Under the pieces are notes generated by a model. The model ran no database searches. It saw only the letters and a program-made list of their open reading frames with translations, and was not told the origin of the DNA. Both the position numbers and the translations under genes were made by a program. From Bryopsis sp. KO-2023 (lineage: Eukaryota > Chlorophyta > Ulvophyceae > Bryopsidales > Bryopsidaceae), in contig BSYQ01000007.1 of assembly GCA_030272585.1 (NCBI GenBank), positions 3,662,001 through 3,726,000 of the forward strand: DNA of 64,000 bases. Reading direction: 5' to 3'. Position 1 is the first letter of the stretch. Every line of letters begins with the position of its first letter. Shown piece by piece: positions 56,781 to 64,000 of this stretch.

Positions 56781-57051
56781 CTGTGCGGGGTAGAAAAATC
56801 ACGTTCGATTTCCGCCGAAAACTGAAGTCGCGAAAATCGACGCGACAGAGAGAGGGAATGGTAGGAAACACCTGGGTTCGACTCCCAGGCATTCCCGTCA
56901 CGATCTGGGGCGGAAAAACGGAGTCGCTGGCGAAGTCGTCAGCGACGGACGAAATGGCGAAACTCTACCCCGCACAGTCAACCCCGCACAGGACAGTAAC
57001 CCCGTACAGGACTCTGTGCGGGGTTAGTATCCTGTGCGGCGTAGGGTTGAC
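56781..57051. ncRNA. Structured locus with nested inverted repeats
   Basis: A perfect 14-bp inverted repeat (56781-56794 with 56964-56977) encloses a tRNA-like minihelix. It is followed at once by a long hairpin (56977-57051) built from the same CCCCGCACAG word: its closing stem is GTCAACCC with GGGTTGAC, its apical stem AACCCCGUACAG with CUGUGCGGGGUU around a GACU loop. The layout resembles a structured RNA precursor or a small foldback transposon. No promoter boxes are identified, so the RNA label is inference. Confidence 0.4.
56854..56896 (+). ncRNA. tRNA-like minihelix (acceptor stem plus T arm)
   Basis: GGGAATG (56854-56860) pairs perfectly with CATTCCC (56890-56896), forming a 7-bp acceptor-like stem. 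Between them is a 10-nt link and a T-arm hairpin CCTGGG-TTCGACT-CCCAGG (56871-56889) with a canonical TTCGANN loop and B-box sequence. The D and anticodon arms are absent. It could be a tRNA pseudogene with an internal deletion or a processed tRNA-like mimic. Confidence 0.5.
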
Positions 57052-57489
57052 GTCACCGAATCGCGAAATGCGGTGGATGGTGTGATCTGTCACACTCGTT
57101 TGGAATGCCAGTTCGCAGATCTCAATTGCGTGCTGGAGTCGAACGAAAATGGCCAGGGGAGGGAGCACTCGATCGAGTCCCTCGCGAGGTACTCGCGGAC
57201 CTCCCATAGGCTGAGAGCCATGCGGTCGACGGAGGATTGCTGCCATGCGTGGTCCAAGCGTCAGAACGAGATCTTTGGAGGTCGGTTGGTGAAAAGAGGT
57301 CATGGACGACGCCTGCGTACTCGGCAATCCTCCAGTGAGCCACGCTTTCGACGCATCCCCAAGCACGGCCTCGGGCTCTGCTTCGAGCAGCGCCGCGAGA
57401 TTCTTACACGAGCGACGCATCGCGCAACGCAGCTCCCCTGGGTTTTCCCACCAGTTCAAGGAGAGCCGAAGGTTTGTTTTTTTTCAACT

Positions 57490-57665
57490 GCTGTGTCCTG
57501 CGTGTATTTCACATCGGCACTTTACTTTTTTGAAGGACTACGCCCCAGTATTTTTTTGTTGTGTTTTTTACTTTAGCAAAAATTGGACAAAAAGGAGGCT
57601 TCAAGATATTGCCACCTTATGAATGTTAGTTGAATTTCTGAGCCAGCCTATAACGCATTTCAGTG
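57490..57665 (+). repeat. Dispersed repeat, second copy
   Basis: This copy matches 25965-26140 (reverse strand) inside the helicase gene. Alignment by eye shows scattered substitutions and indels, so it is an old interspersed repeat. Confidence 0.75.
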
Positions 57666-58585
57666 CCACTTGCTTGCAATCTTGTTGATCCTGCCCCTGC
57701 TTGTTGAAGGTTGGAAATCCTAGCTCCTACCTTGTCACACCCCTCCCACCCCCCCCCCCCCCAAAAAAAAAAAAAAGAAAAAGAAAAAGGGAAAGGAAAA
57801 TAAAACAAGTCTGTGTTCGAGGTTCGCACCTGTGCATTGTACACTTTCTTGAAAAAGTGAAAAAAAAACCCACAACAGGATGCTGGTCCATCGAATTCTT
57901 GCTTTCTCCAATCATGTTGATTTGCTGTCCAAATAGATTCTTGCAAAGGTAAAATCAGTTCGCTGGATTGATGGATGGACAACGAATCAAAGGATCGACT
58001 TCAAAAATGGATGGCTTCCCATGACTCCACAGAGAAAACCCCCAGCTTTTCTTGGTTATGTTTTCAGGGGCTGGAGAATCCCAGAGGGCTCTTTGCGCTT
58101 CAAATTCTGACCTGTGCAGCTTATCTAAACGCGCTTTGCTGCAAGTTACTCCCGGAACCAGGAAGCCAAGGAAGGGGAAAATTTAACCCTCAACAACGAA
58201 GGCAACATCCAGGCGATCGCCACCATTGACAGAATCCCCTTCAAAAGAAGAAGACGATCTCAAACCTTAAGAGGAAGAGGGCTCGGGGCCGGACTGGGTG
58301 GTGCTCGTTGCAATCACAGATGAAATCGAACCTCCTGAAGACGCTGCTGCCATTATCGCAACACCACCAGGAACGCTGCCCTCACCAACGCAAGGCCGAC
58401 CGGCCGGCAGTAGTGGGTAGGACTGCACTGGATTTTTTTGCATTTTGTGAAGGTCTGTAGCACTCCTGCTAGTACTACTCATGAGCTCAACAGTCGCCAC
58501 CAAATCCATTTCCTTCAGAAAGTTCCCACCCCATTCAATTTGTTGATTGTGTTTAGGGGAAAATCTTGAGAGGGGTGCAGTGTTT
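57666..58585. other. Region upstream of the ASNSD1-like gene
   Basis: The glutamine-amidotransferase half expected for ASNSD1 is not recognisable here. A minus-strand open stretch at 58267-58509 is Ser/Gly/Ala-rich and unassigned. A C run followed by an A run lies at 57749-57776. Confidence 0.4.
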
Positions 58586-58586
58586 C

Positions 58587-59812
58587 GAACTGTAGATGAG
58601 GTGTGACTGTATGGAGTGGCGAATGGGACACGAAACTTCAGACGACCCCTCGTCGCTACTCAGATCTGGCCATGTTGTGGTGCTGTTCAGTGGAGGGCTC
58701 AACACCACACTGTTGCCTGCTCTGCTGCATTTGTGCCTGCCATCGGATGCTCCTATTGATCTTGTGAACGTTTCATTTACCAAAGAGACATCGCCAGATT
58801 GAGTGGGGAGCATCGAATCAGTCAGGGAACTCAGGCAATGGGCCCCTGATAGGCTGTGGCGGCTTGTTGAGGTTGATTCTTCCCTTGATGAGGTGGATGG
58901 TCTCAGGTGACACATCTATTCTTTTTCCAATTCATGAAGGATCATCGTGGGGTTAACAGCCGTCTAATAGTTTTTGGCCTGATCAACAGATCAGACCTTC
59001 TGGCCCTACTGCACCCGTGCTCGTCGATTTTGGACCCGAATGTTGGTGCCCCTCTGTGGTTGGCAGCAAGAGATACACTCAACATGATTTCTGACCCACT
59101 GGACAGCTCAGATGAACTTGTTGTGGAGGCTGTTCGATACATGGTGCGGAGTTCACATCGTCGGCTCCTGTGGTTTTGACAGGGCATGGTGCCGCCGATC
59201 AGTGCTGTGGATATGCTCGCCATAAGTCAAGGTCTGTTGCTCCATCCTCACTGACAGCATTCCAACGCAAAGATTCGTCTGGGATCCAATTCCATGCTAG
59301 AGAAACAATGAGACGAACAGAGAAACCTGTGGAAACATGTAAGTCTTGCGCGATGCCGCCCAAAACATGAGGGTTTAACGAACAGTTGCAATGCCCGATG
59401 TCAGGTGTCGGGAGGGTGCCTTGCACAGGTTGAGAAGCGAAGTTCAGATGGAGCTCCGTCGGTTATGGAAGACAAATTTGGGGCGAGATGATCGTGTTGT
59501 GTCTGATCACTGCCGAGAGGCCAGATTTCCTTTCCGAGACGAGGAGGTTGCGGTCCTATTTGCACATCTTCCGTTGTAGGTCAGAACCTGACGCTGTAAA
59601 GAGCAGTACTGTGTGCTTCAACCTTTACAGGCAAAGGCGACAAAATGGTGGTGAGGGAATATTTGAGGAGTCTTGAAGTCTTGGAGAGTGCGGCCTCCAG
59701 GAAGAAGTGCGCAATCCAGTTCGGCAGCAGGGTCAGCAAACTATCTAATTGTCGCTATTTCAGCAGCAGCCAGGCAGCCAACAAAACAAGTGCAGGTGAT
59801 ACCAGCTGCTGA
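58587..59812 (+). pseudogene. ASNSD1: ASNSD1-like asparagine-synthetase-domain gene, 5'-truncated and damaged
   Basis: Exon-like blocks in order encode the C-terminal half of asparagine synthetase domain-containing protein 1. They are about 58587-58906 (VVVLFSGGLNTTLL, LWRLVEVDSSLDEVDG), 58990-about 59140 (SILDPNVGAPLWLAAR), about 59155-59231 (VVLTGHGAADQCCGYARHKS), 59405-about 59575 (RLWKTNLGRDDR, EARFPFRDEEV) and about 59627-59812 (KGDKMVV, AIQFGSRVSKLSN). The first two and the third-to-fourth junctions splice in phase. Defects are an in-frame TGA at 58800-58802 where an Arg is expected, a frame change near 59141-59155, no detectable N-terminal domain, and altered ATP-site motifs (SGGLNT for SGGxDS; GHGAAD for GxGADE). 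It is either a pseudogene or a highly divergent pseudoenzyme. Confidence 0.75.
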
Positions 59813-59875
59813 CGTCCAGGGACGTCAGACGTCAAAAGCGTCATGCATCTGACGTCTGTGAAGCGTCAGATGCAT
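59795..59875. repeat. GACGTC-rich block with a 12-bp perfect hairpin
   Basis: Several GACGTC palindromes are clustered here, and ATGCATCTGACG (59843-59854) pairs with CGTCAGATGCAT (59864-59875) around a nine-base loop. It begins at the end of the ASNSD1-like reading frame. Confidence 0.7.
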
Positions 59876-59944
59876 CCCCGGTGAATGACAGCATCCTCCC
59901 AAGGAGGTACTACTGACCTACAGCGAGGAAACCACCGTAAGAGC

Positions 59945-60020
59945 ACAGAGTCAAGACAGTGGTTCGATCATCCAGATTAGGACTTGCGAGACTGAGGTCT
60001 TGGGTTCGAATCTGAGCGGA
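59945..60020 (+). repeat. tRNA-derived SINE-like fragment
   Basis: The sequence GGTCTTGGGTTCGAATCTGAGC contains a near-perfect B box (GGTTCGAATCT, about 60003-60013) and follows a GAGACTGAGG segment as in anticodon regions. The A box is weak. It lies about 90 bp upstream of the LTR of the second retrotransposon. Confidence 0.4.
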
Positions 60021-60103
60021 AACGTGCTTTGGTCTGGGCCTGTGTGTGAGTGTGTGAGTGAGTCAGGAGTAGAACTGGCGGCTGTGAGTCAGGGTAGTGG
60101 GAG

Positions 60104-60310
60104 TGTTACGGGTGGTTAGTCACCCTCGGGAAAGTCGAACTGGGAGTTAAAATGATGGGACGCTTGATGTAACCTTGCTTTTCAGTGATCTGTTGGTGTG
60201 ACCCCGAGTCTGTGACCCGTGCGATTTTGTGTGACCGTTCCGCCGCCGCCTCACTCTTTCCCGAGATAGGAGACGTCGCTCGCGGACGTCAGTCCTCCCG
60301 AGCGATAACA
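60104..60310 (+). repeat. Candidate 5' LTR (~207 bp) of the second element
   Basis: The sequence begins TGTTACGGG and ends GCGATAACA, giving a five-base terminal inverted repeat TGTTA/TAACA with TG...CA ends, and the primer site begins four bases later. The left border is inferred because the other LTR is not in the window. Confidence 0.65.
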
Positions 60311-60314
60311 TTTT

Positions 60315-60331
60315 TGGTTTCGGAGCCCGAA
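60315..60331 (+). promoter_or_regulatory. tRNA primer-binding site (second element)
   Basis: TGGTTTCGGAGCCCGAA would pair with a tRNA ending TTCGGGCTCCGAAACCA. Its first 12 bases equal the site of the first element at 18361-18372. Confidence 0.85.
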
Positions 60332-60784
60332 GGAACCGACTGGACTGGAGCTCTCCGCTGGTTTGACCAGCAGGTTTGTTCGAGGCGCTTAACGCCAGTC
60401 GTAAGGTCGTGGGAAAACGGAAAAAAAAAAAGGCAAACGCAGTGAACGGAAAAAAAGGAAAACGTGTGGTAGCAACGTTGGAAAAGAATCACACCCATAA
60501 AAAGAGAGAAAAGAGGGTGCCAACGTTCAGTCGTGTGACAGGACGTTTGGGAAAAAGGTTACCCTGTAACCTGCGTCGCTGTCAGCGAACTGTAGTACTC
60601 AGGTTCGAAGGGTTAGAGTCGGACGTGAAGGGGTATAGTAGTATTACGTATAGTAACTCTCACGGCAAGGGCACGTGGGTTATCCGTTCACAGTTCGGCA
60701 AGGACAGGTCGTGGCGCAAAGTCAACGGTCTACAGTTGACAGTAACCGTTGCCTGGAAAGTCAACTGAAAGTCAAGCGACCAGA

Positions 60785-63031
60785 ATGGCTCTGGTTCCGG
60801 TCGTTACAGAAAGCGACATGGTCGCGATAAGCGACGAAGTCATGGAAGGGTCAGAAGTGCAACCAATGGTGCACCAGCAAATTCAGAATATACAGATTAA
60901 TGGTTCTGATCACACTGAAATGCAAAGACAGATTGAGGTCTGGGGTGGAACAGTAACCAACCACCTCCAGCAATCATTGACCTCCATGCAGAATCAGGTT
61001 CAACAAGTCCAGGTTGAACTGTATACACACAGAGAGCAAACAGAGCTACATCAGTCAACTCTAAAGGAAGAGTTGCAGTCAGCCTTAGTGCACAGTTTGG
61101 AAGAACAGAGTCGAAAACTACAGCAGACTCAGGAGCTACATGCAAAGGACTTTTATCAAAGCCTCACTGCAAATACAAACACTCAACTGAAGGACCTTGG
61201 TGAACAGTTGAGAAGCACAGGAAAAGAACATGCTGTAGGCATGGCTCAGTGGAAAAATAAGAACCAAACAGAGCTGGAACTATTCCAGAAGAAGCAGTTA
61301 GCTCTTCAGGAGCAACTGATGTTGGTTCAAAAGAAACAACAGGAAGATATTAATGCCCAATTATATGAAGTGTCTCAGCACATGCAAAGAATGCAAAAAC
61401 AGCTGATGGAAGAGAGGGAGAGTATGACAAACACAATGACTAGCATACTGCAAGGAGAATTGGACTCCTATCCTGCAGTCATTCAGAAAATGGTAGCTAC
61501 AGCAGTGGATGAAACCACCACAGCTATTGAGGACAAGTATAACAATGCTGAAGGACAGAAAGCAGATCTAGAAGAGACTAGATGGGCTTTAACTGATCCA
61601 GAATATCAGAAAGCAGTTGATGGCTGGATGAAGGATGGAATCCTGAGAACACCTATTCCTCCACAAGTGATGCAAGTGCATATGATGCAAGCAACACAAA
61701 CAGTACAGAATACAGAGGAAGGAGAAACTGAGGGACAAACGCAGGATATCCCAACATCTGGTCAGCCACCAGTACAGCAAGTTATACCTGCCACAAGTAC
61801 TGGAGCAGTACCTCCAGGACCCTCTTCTTTAGGTCTAATAGACCTCACTTCAGGACAACAACTGTCCATGGGTTTACCACCCCCTATACTGCAACCACCA
61901 GCAGTAACTATAGCACCTCCAGCTACTTTTACTTTAGGTACTACCCCAGCACCATCAGGAATGGGAATGCGACCACCAAATCCCTTTGAACAGTTAACAA
62001 GTCAAAGAGCACCCAATGGTGGTGCACCTGGAGGAAATCCAGGGGATCCAAATGGATCAAATGGACCAAATGGCCCAGACAGACCAGGCATGCCTAGAGC
62101 ATCTGGTTCTGGACATCCAGGGCCAGGGAATGGTGGTGATGGTGGTGGAGGTGATGGAGGAGGTCCCCCAGGAGGAGGACCACCTGATAGAGATCCTAGT
62201 GGTACATCAGGAGGTTCAGGACAAGGTCCTGATAGACCTTACAGCAAACAGATTAAGCTCACTCCCCCAGAGAAATTCACAGGAGATGAAAGGATGTCTG
62301 CAACAGAATGGATACTAGGAATGAAGAGATGGTTGCAGAATCAACACATCTTAGAGAGAGACTGGTTATCCTGTTTTCAGTCACATCTCCAGGGAGATGC
62401 ACTCAGCTGGTTAAACCTGATGGATATACAGATCATGAATCAGGAAAAAGCAGAGTATGCTAGCTGGCAAGAGTTCACTCAAGAACTAAGGAATGTTTTT
62501 GAGCCAGTCTCCCTAATAGAGACTGCCAGAAAACAATTAAGAACTCTAAGGCAGACTGGAACTGCCTTAGGCTACATCAGACTCTTCAGAAAGCTGATGT
62601 TTAGACTCCCTAACCTACCTCAAGAAGAAAGGTATGCTGCCTTTGTGGATGGGCTAGCAGATAGGAATATGCAAGCACAGGTTATGACCCTGTGTGATGG
62701 GGATCTGGATAAGGCCATCCTCACAGTCCAAAGACTCTCTGCAACTATAGGCAGTAGAGGTGGCACTACTAGCAGCTTTAGAGGCAGAGGTAGAGGGAGG
62801 GGAAGATTTGGACAGAGAAATACACAGATGTCAGCAGTGATAGCTGCTGCAACATCACAACTGCCCCCTGCAGCAAATTCAGTTAAGGCTGTGCAGCAGA
62901 GAGGTCAGATGGGATCTAGGCCCTCAAGGGGAGGATCCTTCAAGTGTTTTCTATGTGGAAGCACAGAGCATGGGGTGAGACAGTGTCCCAAACTGTCCCA
63001 AGCTCAGAAAGCCCTGAAGAAGGGAAACTAA
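60785..63031 (+). CDS. Gag protein of the second element (748 aa)
   Basis: The first ATG in the frame is at 60785 (MALVPVVTESDMVA). The product has a Gln/Glu-rich coiled-coil half (about residues 40-260) and a Pro-rich and then Gly/Pro/Asn-rich linker (about 330-495). A retrotransposon gag domain (about 500-640) contains WLQNQHILERDWLSCFQSHL and GDALSWLN. An Arg/Gly patch (RGRGRGRGRF) and one CCHC knuckle CFLCGSTEHGVRQC near the C-terminus follow. Translation stops at TAA 63029-63031 directly after the slippery heptamer. It forms the capsid-like particle that packages element RNA. Confidence 0.92.
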   Translation: MALVPVVTESDMVAISDEVMEGSEVQPMVHQQIQNIQINGSDHTEMQRQIEVWGGTVTNHLQQSLTSMQNQVQQVQVELYTHREQTELHQSTLKEELQSALVHSLEEQSRKLQQTQELHAKDFYQSLTANTNTQLKDLGEQLRSTGKEHAVGMAQWKNKNQTELELFQKKQLALQEQLMLVQKKQQEDINAQLYEVSQHMQRMQKQLMEERESMTNTMTSILQGELDSYPAVIQKMVATAVDETTTAIEDKYNNAEGQKADLEETRWALTDPEYQKAVDGWMKDGILRTPIPPQVMQVHMMQATQTVQNTEEGETEGQTQDIPTSGQPPVQQVIPATSTGAVPPGPSSLGLIDLTSGQQLSMGLPPPILQPPAVTIAPPATFTLGTTPAPSGMGMRPPNPFEQLTSQRAPNGGAPGGNPGDPNGSNGPNGPDRPGMPRASGSGHPGPGNGGDGGGGDGGGPPGGGPPDRDPSGTSGGSGQGPDRPYSKQIKLTPPEKFTGDERMSATEWILGMKRWLQNQHILERDWLSCFQSHLQGDALSWLNLMDIQIMNQEKAEYASWQEFTQELRNVFEPVSLIETARKQLRTLRQTGTALGYIRLFRKLMFRLPNLPQEERYAAFVDGLADRNMQAQVMTLCDGDLDKAILTVQRLSATIGSRGGTTSSFRGRGRGRGRFGQRNTQMSAVIAAATSQLPPAANSVKAVQQRGQMGSRPSRGGSFKCFLCGSTEHGVRQCPKLSQAQKALKKGN

Positions 63032-63065
63032 AAGAGGAGGCTAGTGTTGGGTCAGCTAAGCCTCC
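63022..63065 (+). promoter_or_regulatory. -1 programmed ribosomal frameshift signal
   Basis: The heptamer G GGA AAC (63022-63028) lies in the gag frame exactly in X XXY YYZ register, with the gag stop as the next codon. After seven bases a stem GGAGGCT (63036-63042) pairs with AGCCTCC (63059-63065). A shift of -1 at the heptamer enters the open pol frame without a stop. Slippery sequence, spacer and downstream stem all match known retroviral signals. Confidence 0.9.
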
Positions 63066-64000
63066 AGATGATATTGAAATGAAAGAACCCACTACAAAAA
63101 CACCAGCCTCACTAAATGATGGTGTTCAAGAGACACCTGTGGTTGCAGCCCCTATTGCAACAGAACAGGAAGCATACACACTGGATGGGGTCACTCCAGG
63201 AGTGTTAATTCAAAAGAAAAAGCAGTCTCAAAAGAGAGTGGATAAACAAACAGAGGCCACTGTGAGTTTACCCACTAGAGTGGAAAGAAATGTTGAGGGA
63301 AAGGAACCAGTTCAGACTGCAGTAGCTCAGGCTACAGCAGCATATAGAGGATATGAACTGGCAGGATTTATTGGTGCAAAGAAAGCTACAGCATACATTG
63401 ATACAGGATCCACTGCTAATTATATTAGCATGGATGCAGTCAAGGAACTGGGACTGCAATACAAACCACAAGAAACTCCTGTTAAGTTTCTAGATGGTAC
63501 AGAAAGGAAATCAGTGGGGAGATGTTTTGGCATCCCATTTGTCTGTGGAAAGATCCAGCTCTCATTTGATGCTGATGTTTTTCCAGACAGTAATCACCCA
63601 ATCCTGCTGGGATTGCCCTGGCTCATACACTACAATCCCAAAGTGGATTTTAAGTCAGGAATAATCACAGTCAACAAGGGCAAAAAGAGTGTAAAATTAC
63701 CACTCTCAGTGATGCCTGAATATCAGCTCAAACCCACTGGAACTACAGAACTTTCCTTTTGTTCTAGTGGTAGAATCAAAAGACAGATAGAAAAAGGGGA
63801 AATTAAACACATCATCATGGTGGTGATCAGGCCAGAGGATGAATCAAAGACTGGAGTAGAAACAATCCCAGAACAAAGAGAAGGGGATGATCTACAGAAA
63901 ATCCTGCAGGAGGATATGGATCCCAGGATTAAGGAAGTACTGACTCAGTACAGAAAAGTGTTTGCAAAGGATTTGCCTAAAGGTGTACCTCCTGTCAGAC
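63022..64000 (+). CDS. Pol polyprotein of the second element (partial)
   Basis: The frame is open from the shift site to the window end (about 326 codons). A linker of about 120 residues leads to the aspartic protease: YIDTGSTANYIS with the usual DTG, then ILLGLPWL. A segment before the reverse transcriptase ends VLTQYRKVFAKDLPKGVPPVR, the typical lead-in to a Ty3/gypsy reverse transcriptase. RNase H and integrase lie outside the window. Confidence 0.92.

Larger units (their letters stand above)
60104..64000 (+). mobile_element. Second Ty3/gypsy-type retrotransposon (3' part outside the window)
   Basis: In order, it shows a candidate 5' LTR, a primer-binding site, gag with a CCHC knuckle, a -1 frameshift site, an aspartic protease and the start of reverse transcriptase. 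The 3' LTR is beyond the window, so target duplication and LTR identity cannot be checked. Its frames are open, consistent with a young element. Confidence 0.9.

Noticed and set aside
56965..57459. Minus-strand 164-codon ORF
   Set aside because: It runs through the palindromic hairpin and has no recognisable domain; probably chance openness in GC-rich DNA.
60376..60768. Lys-rich ORF upstream of the second gag
   Set aside because: It overlaps the element leader, has low-complexity A-rich codons and no domain; treated as untranslated leader.

Overview
This is a nuclear window from a eukaryote. Genes carry GT-AG introns, intergenic DNA is full of A/T homopolymers, and two Ty3/gypsy-type LTR retrotransposons are present. 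The core genes point to the green lineage: the intronless RNA-binding protein at 38319-39491 has the PAM2 motif plus two RRMs of the land-plant CID8-13 family, and its RRM signatures are almost plant-like. The multi-exon protein at 28063-30963 resembles coiled-coil proteins of flagellate cells. A flagellate streptophyte or other green alga fits best (inference; Mesostigma-like algae are one candidate, not proven).

Layout. (1) 16-22911 and 39993-53531 are the two arms of a large, diverged inverted duplication. Each arm holds tandem ~2.77-kb units built from exon-like modules of an unrecognised, mostly decayed multi-exon gene family; the best preserved module (exons A and B) occurs six times, three per arm. 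(2) The left arm has been invaded by a 6.69-kb LTR retrotransposon (11864-18549, minus strand, identical 177-bp LTRs). The right arm still holds the empty site. Inside its gag region sits a second, nested 1,014-bp element (16987-18000) with terminal inverted repeats, an 8-bp target duplication, dense GATC-type repeats and a head-to-head pair of tRNA-like units. The left arm also has a ~2.4-kb segment absent from the right arm (about 19090-21475).

(3) The unique centre between the arms (about 22.9-40.0 kb) carries the conventional genes: a small two-exon ORF, a nine-exon DDX55/SPB4 RNA helicase (minus), a divergent eight-exon coiled-coil protein starting 90 bp away, a four-exon dyskerin/Cbf5/NAP57 pseudouridine synthase, an intronless ACS-family MFS transporter and the CID-type RRM protein. 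The helicase (60S maturation) and dyskerin (rRNA pseudouridylation and H/ACA RNPs) both serve ribosome biogenesis; the RRM protein probably binds poly(A)-binding protein.

(4) The right flank (53.5-60.1 kb) is mostly non-coding. It holds a compact structured locus (56781-57051) with nested inverted repeats and a tRNA-like minihelix, a dispersed repeat shared with a helicase intron, and a damaged ASNSD1-type asparagine-synthetase-domain gene. (5) From about 60.1 kb to the end is a second Ty3/gypsy element in plus orientation, with LTR candidate, primer-binding site, gag, a textbook -1 frameshift signal and the start of pol, running off the window.
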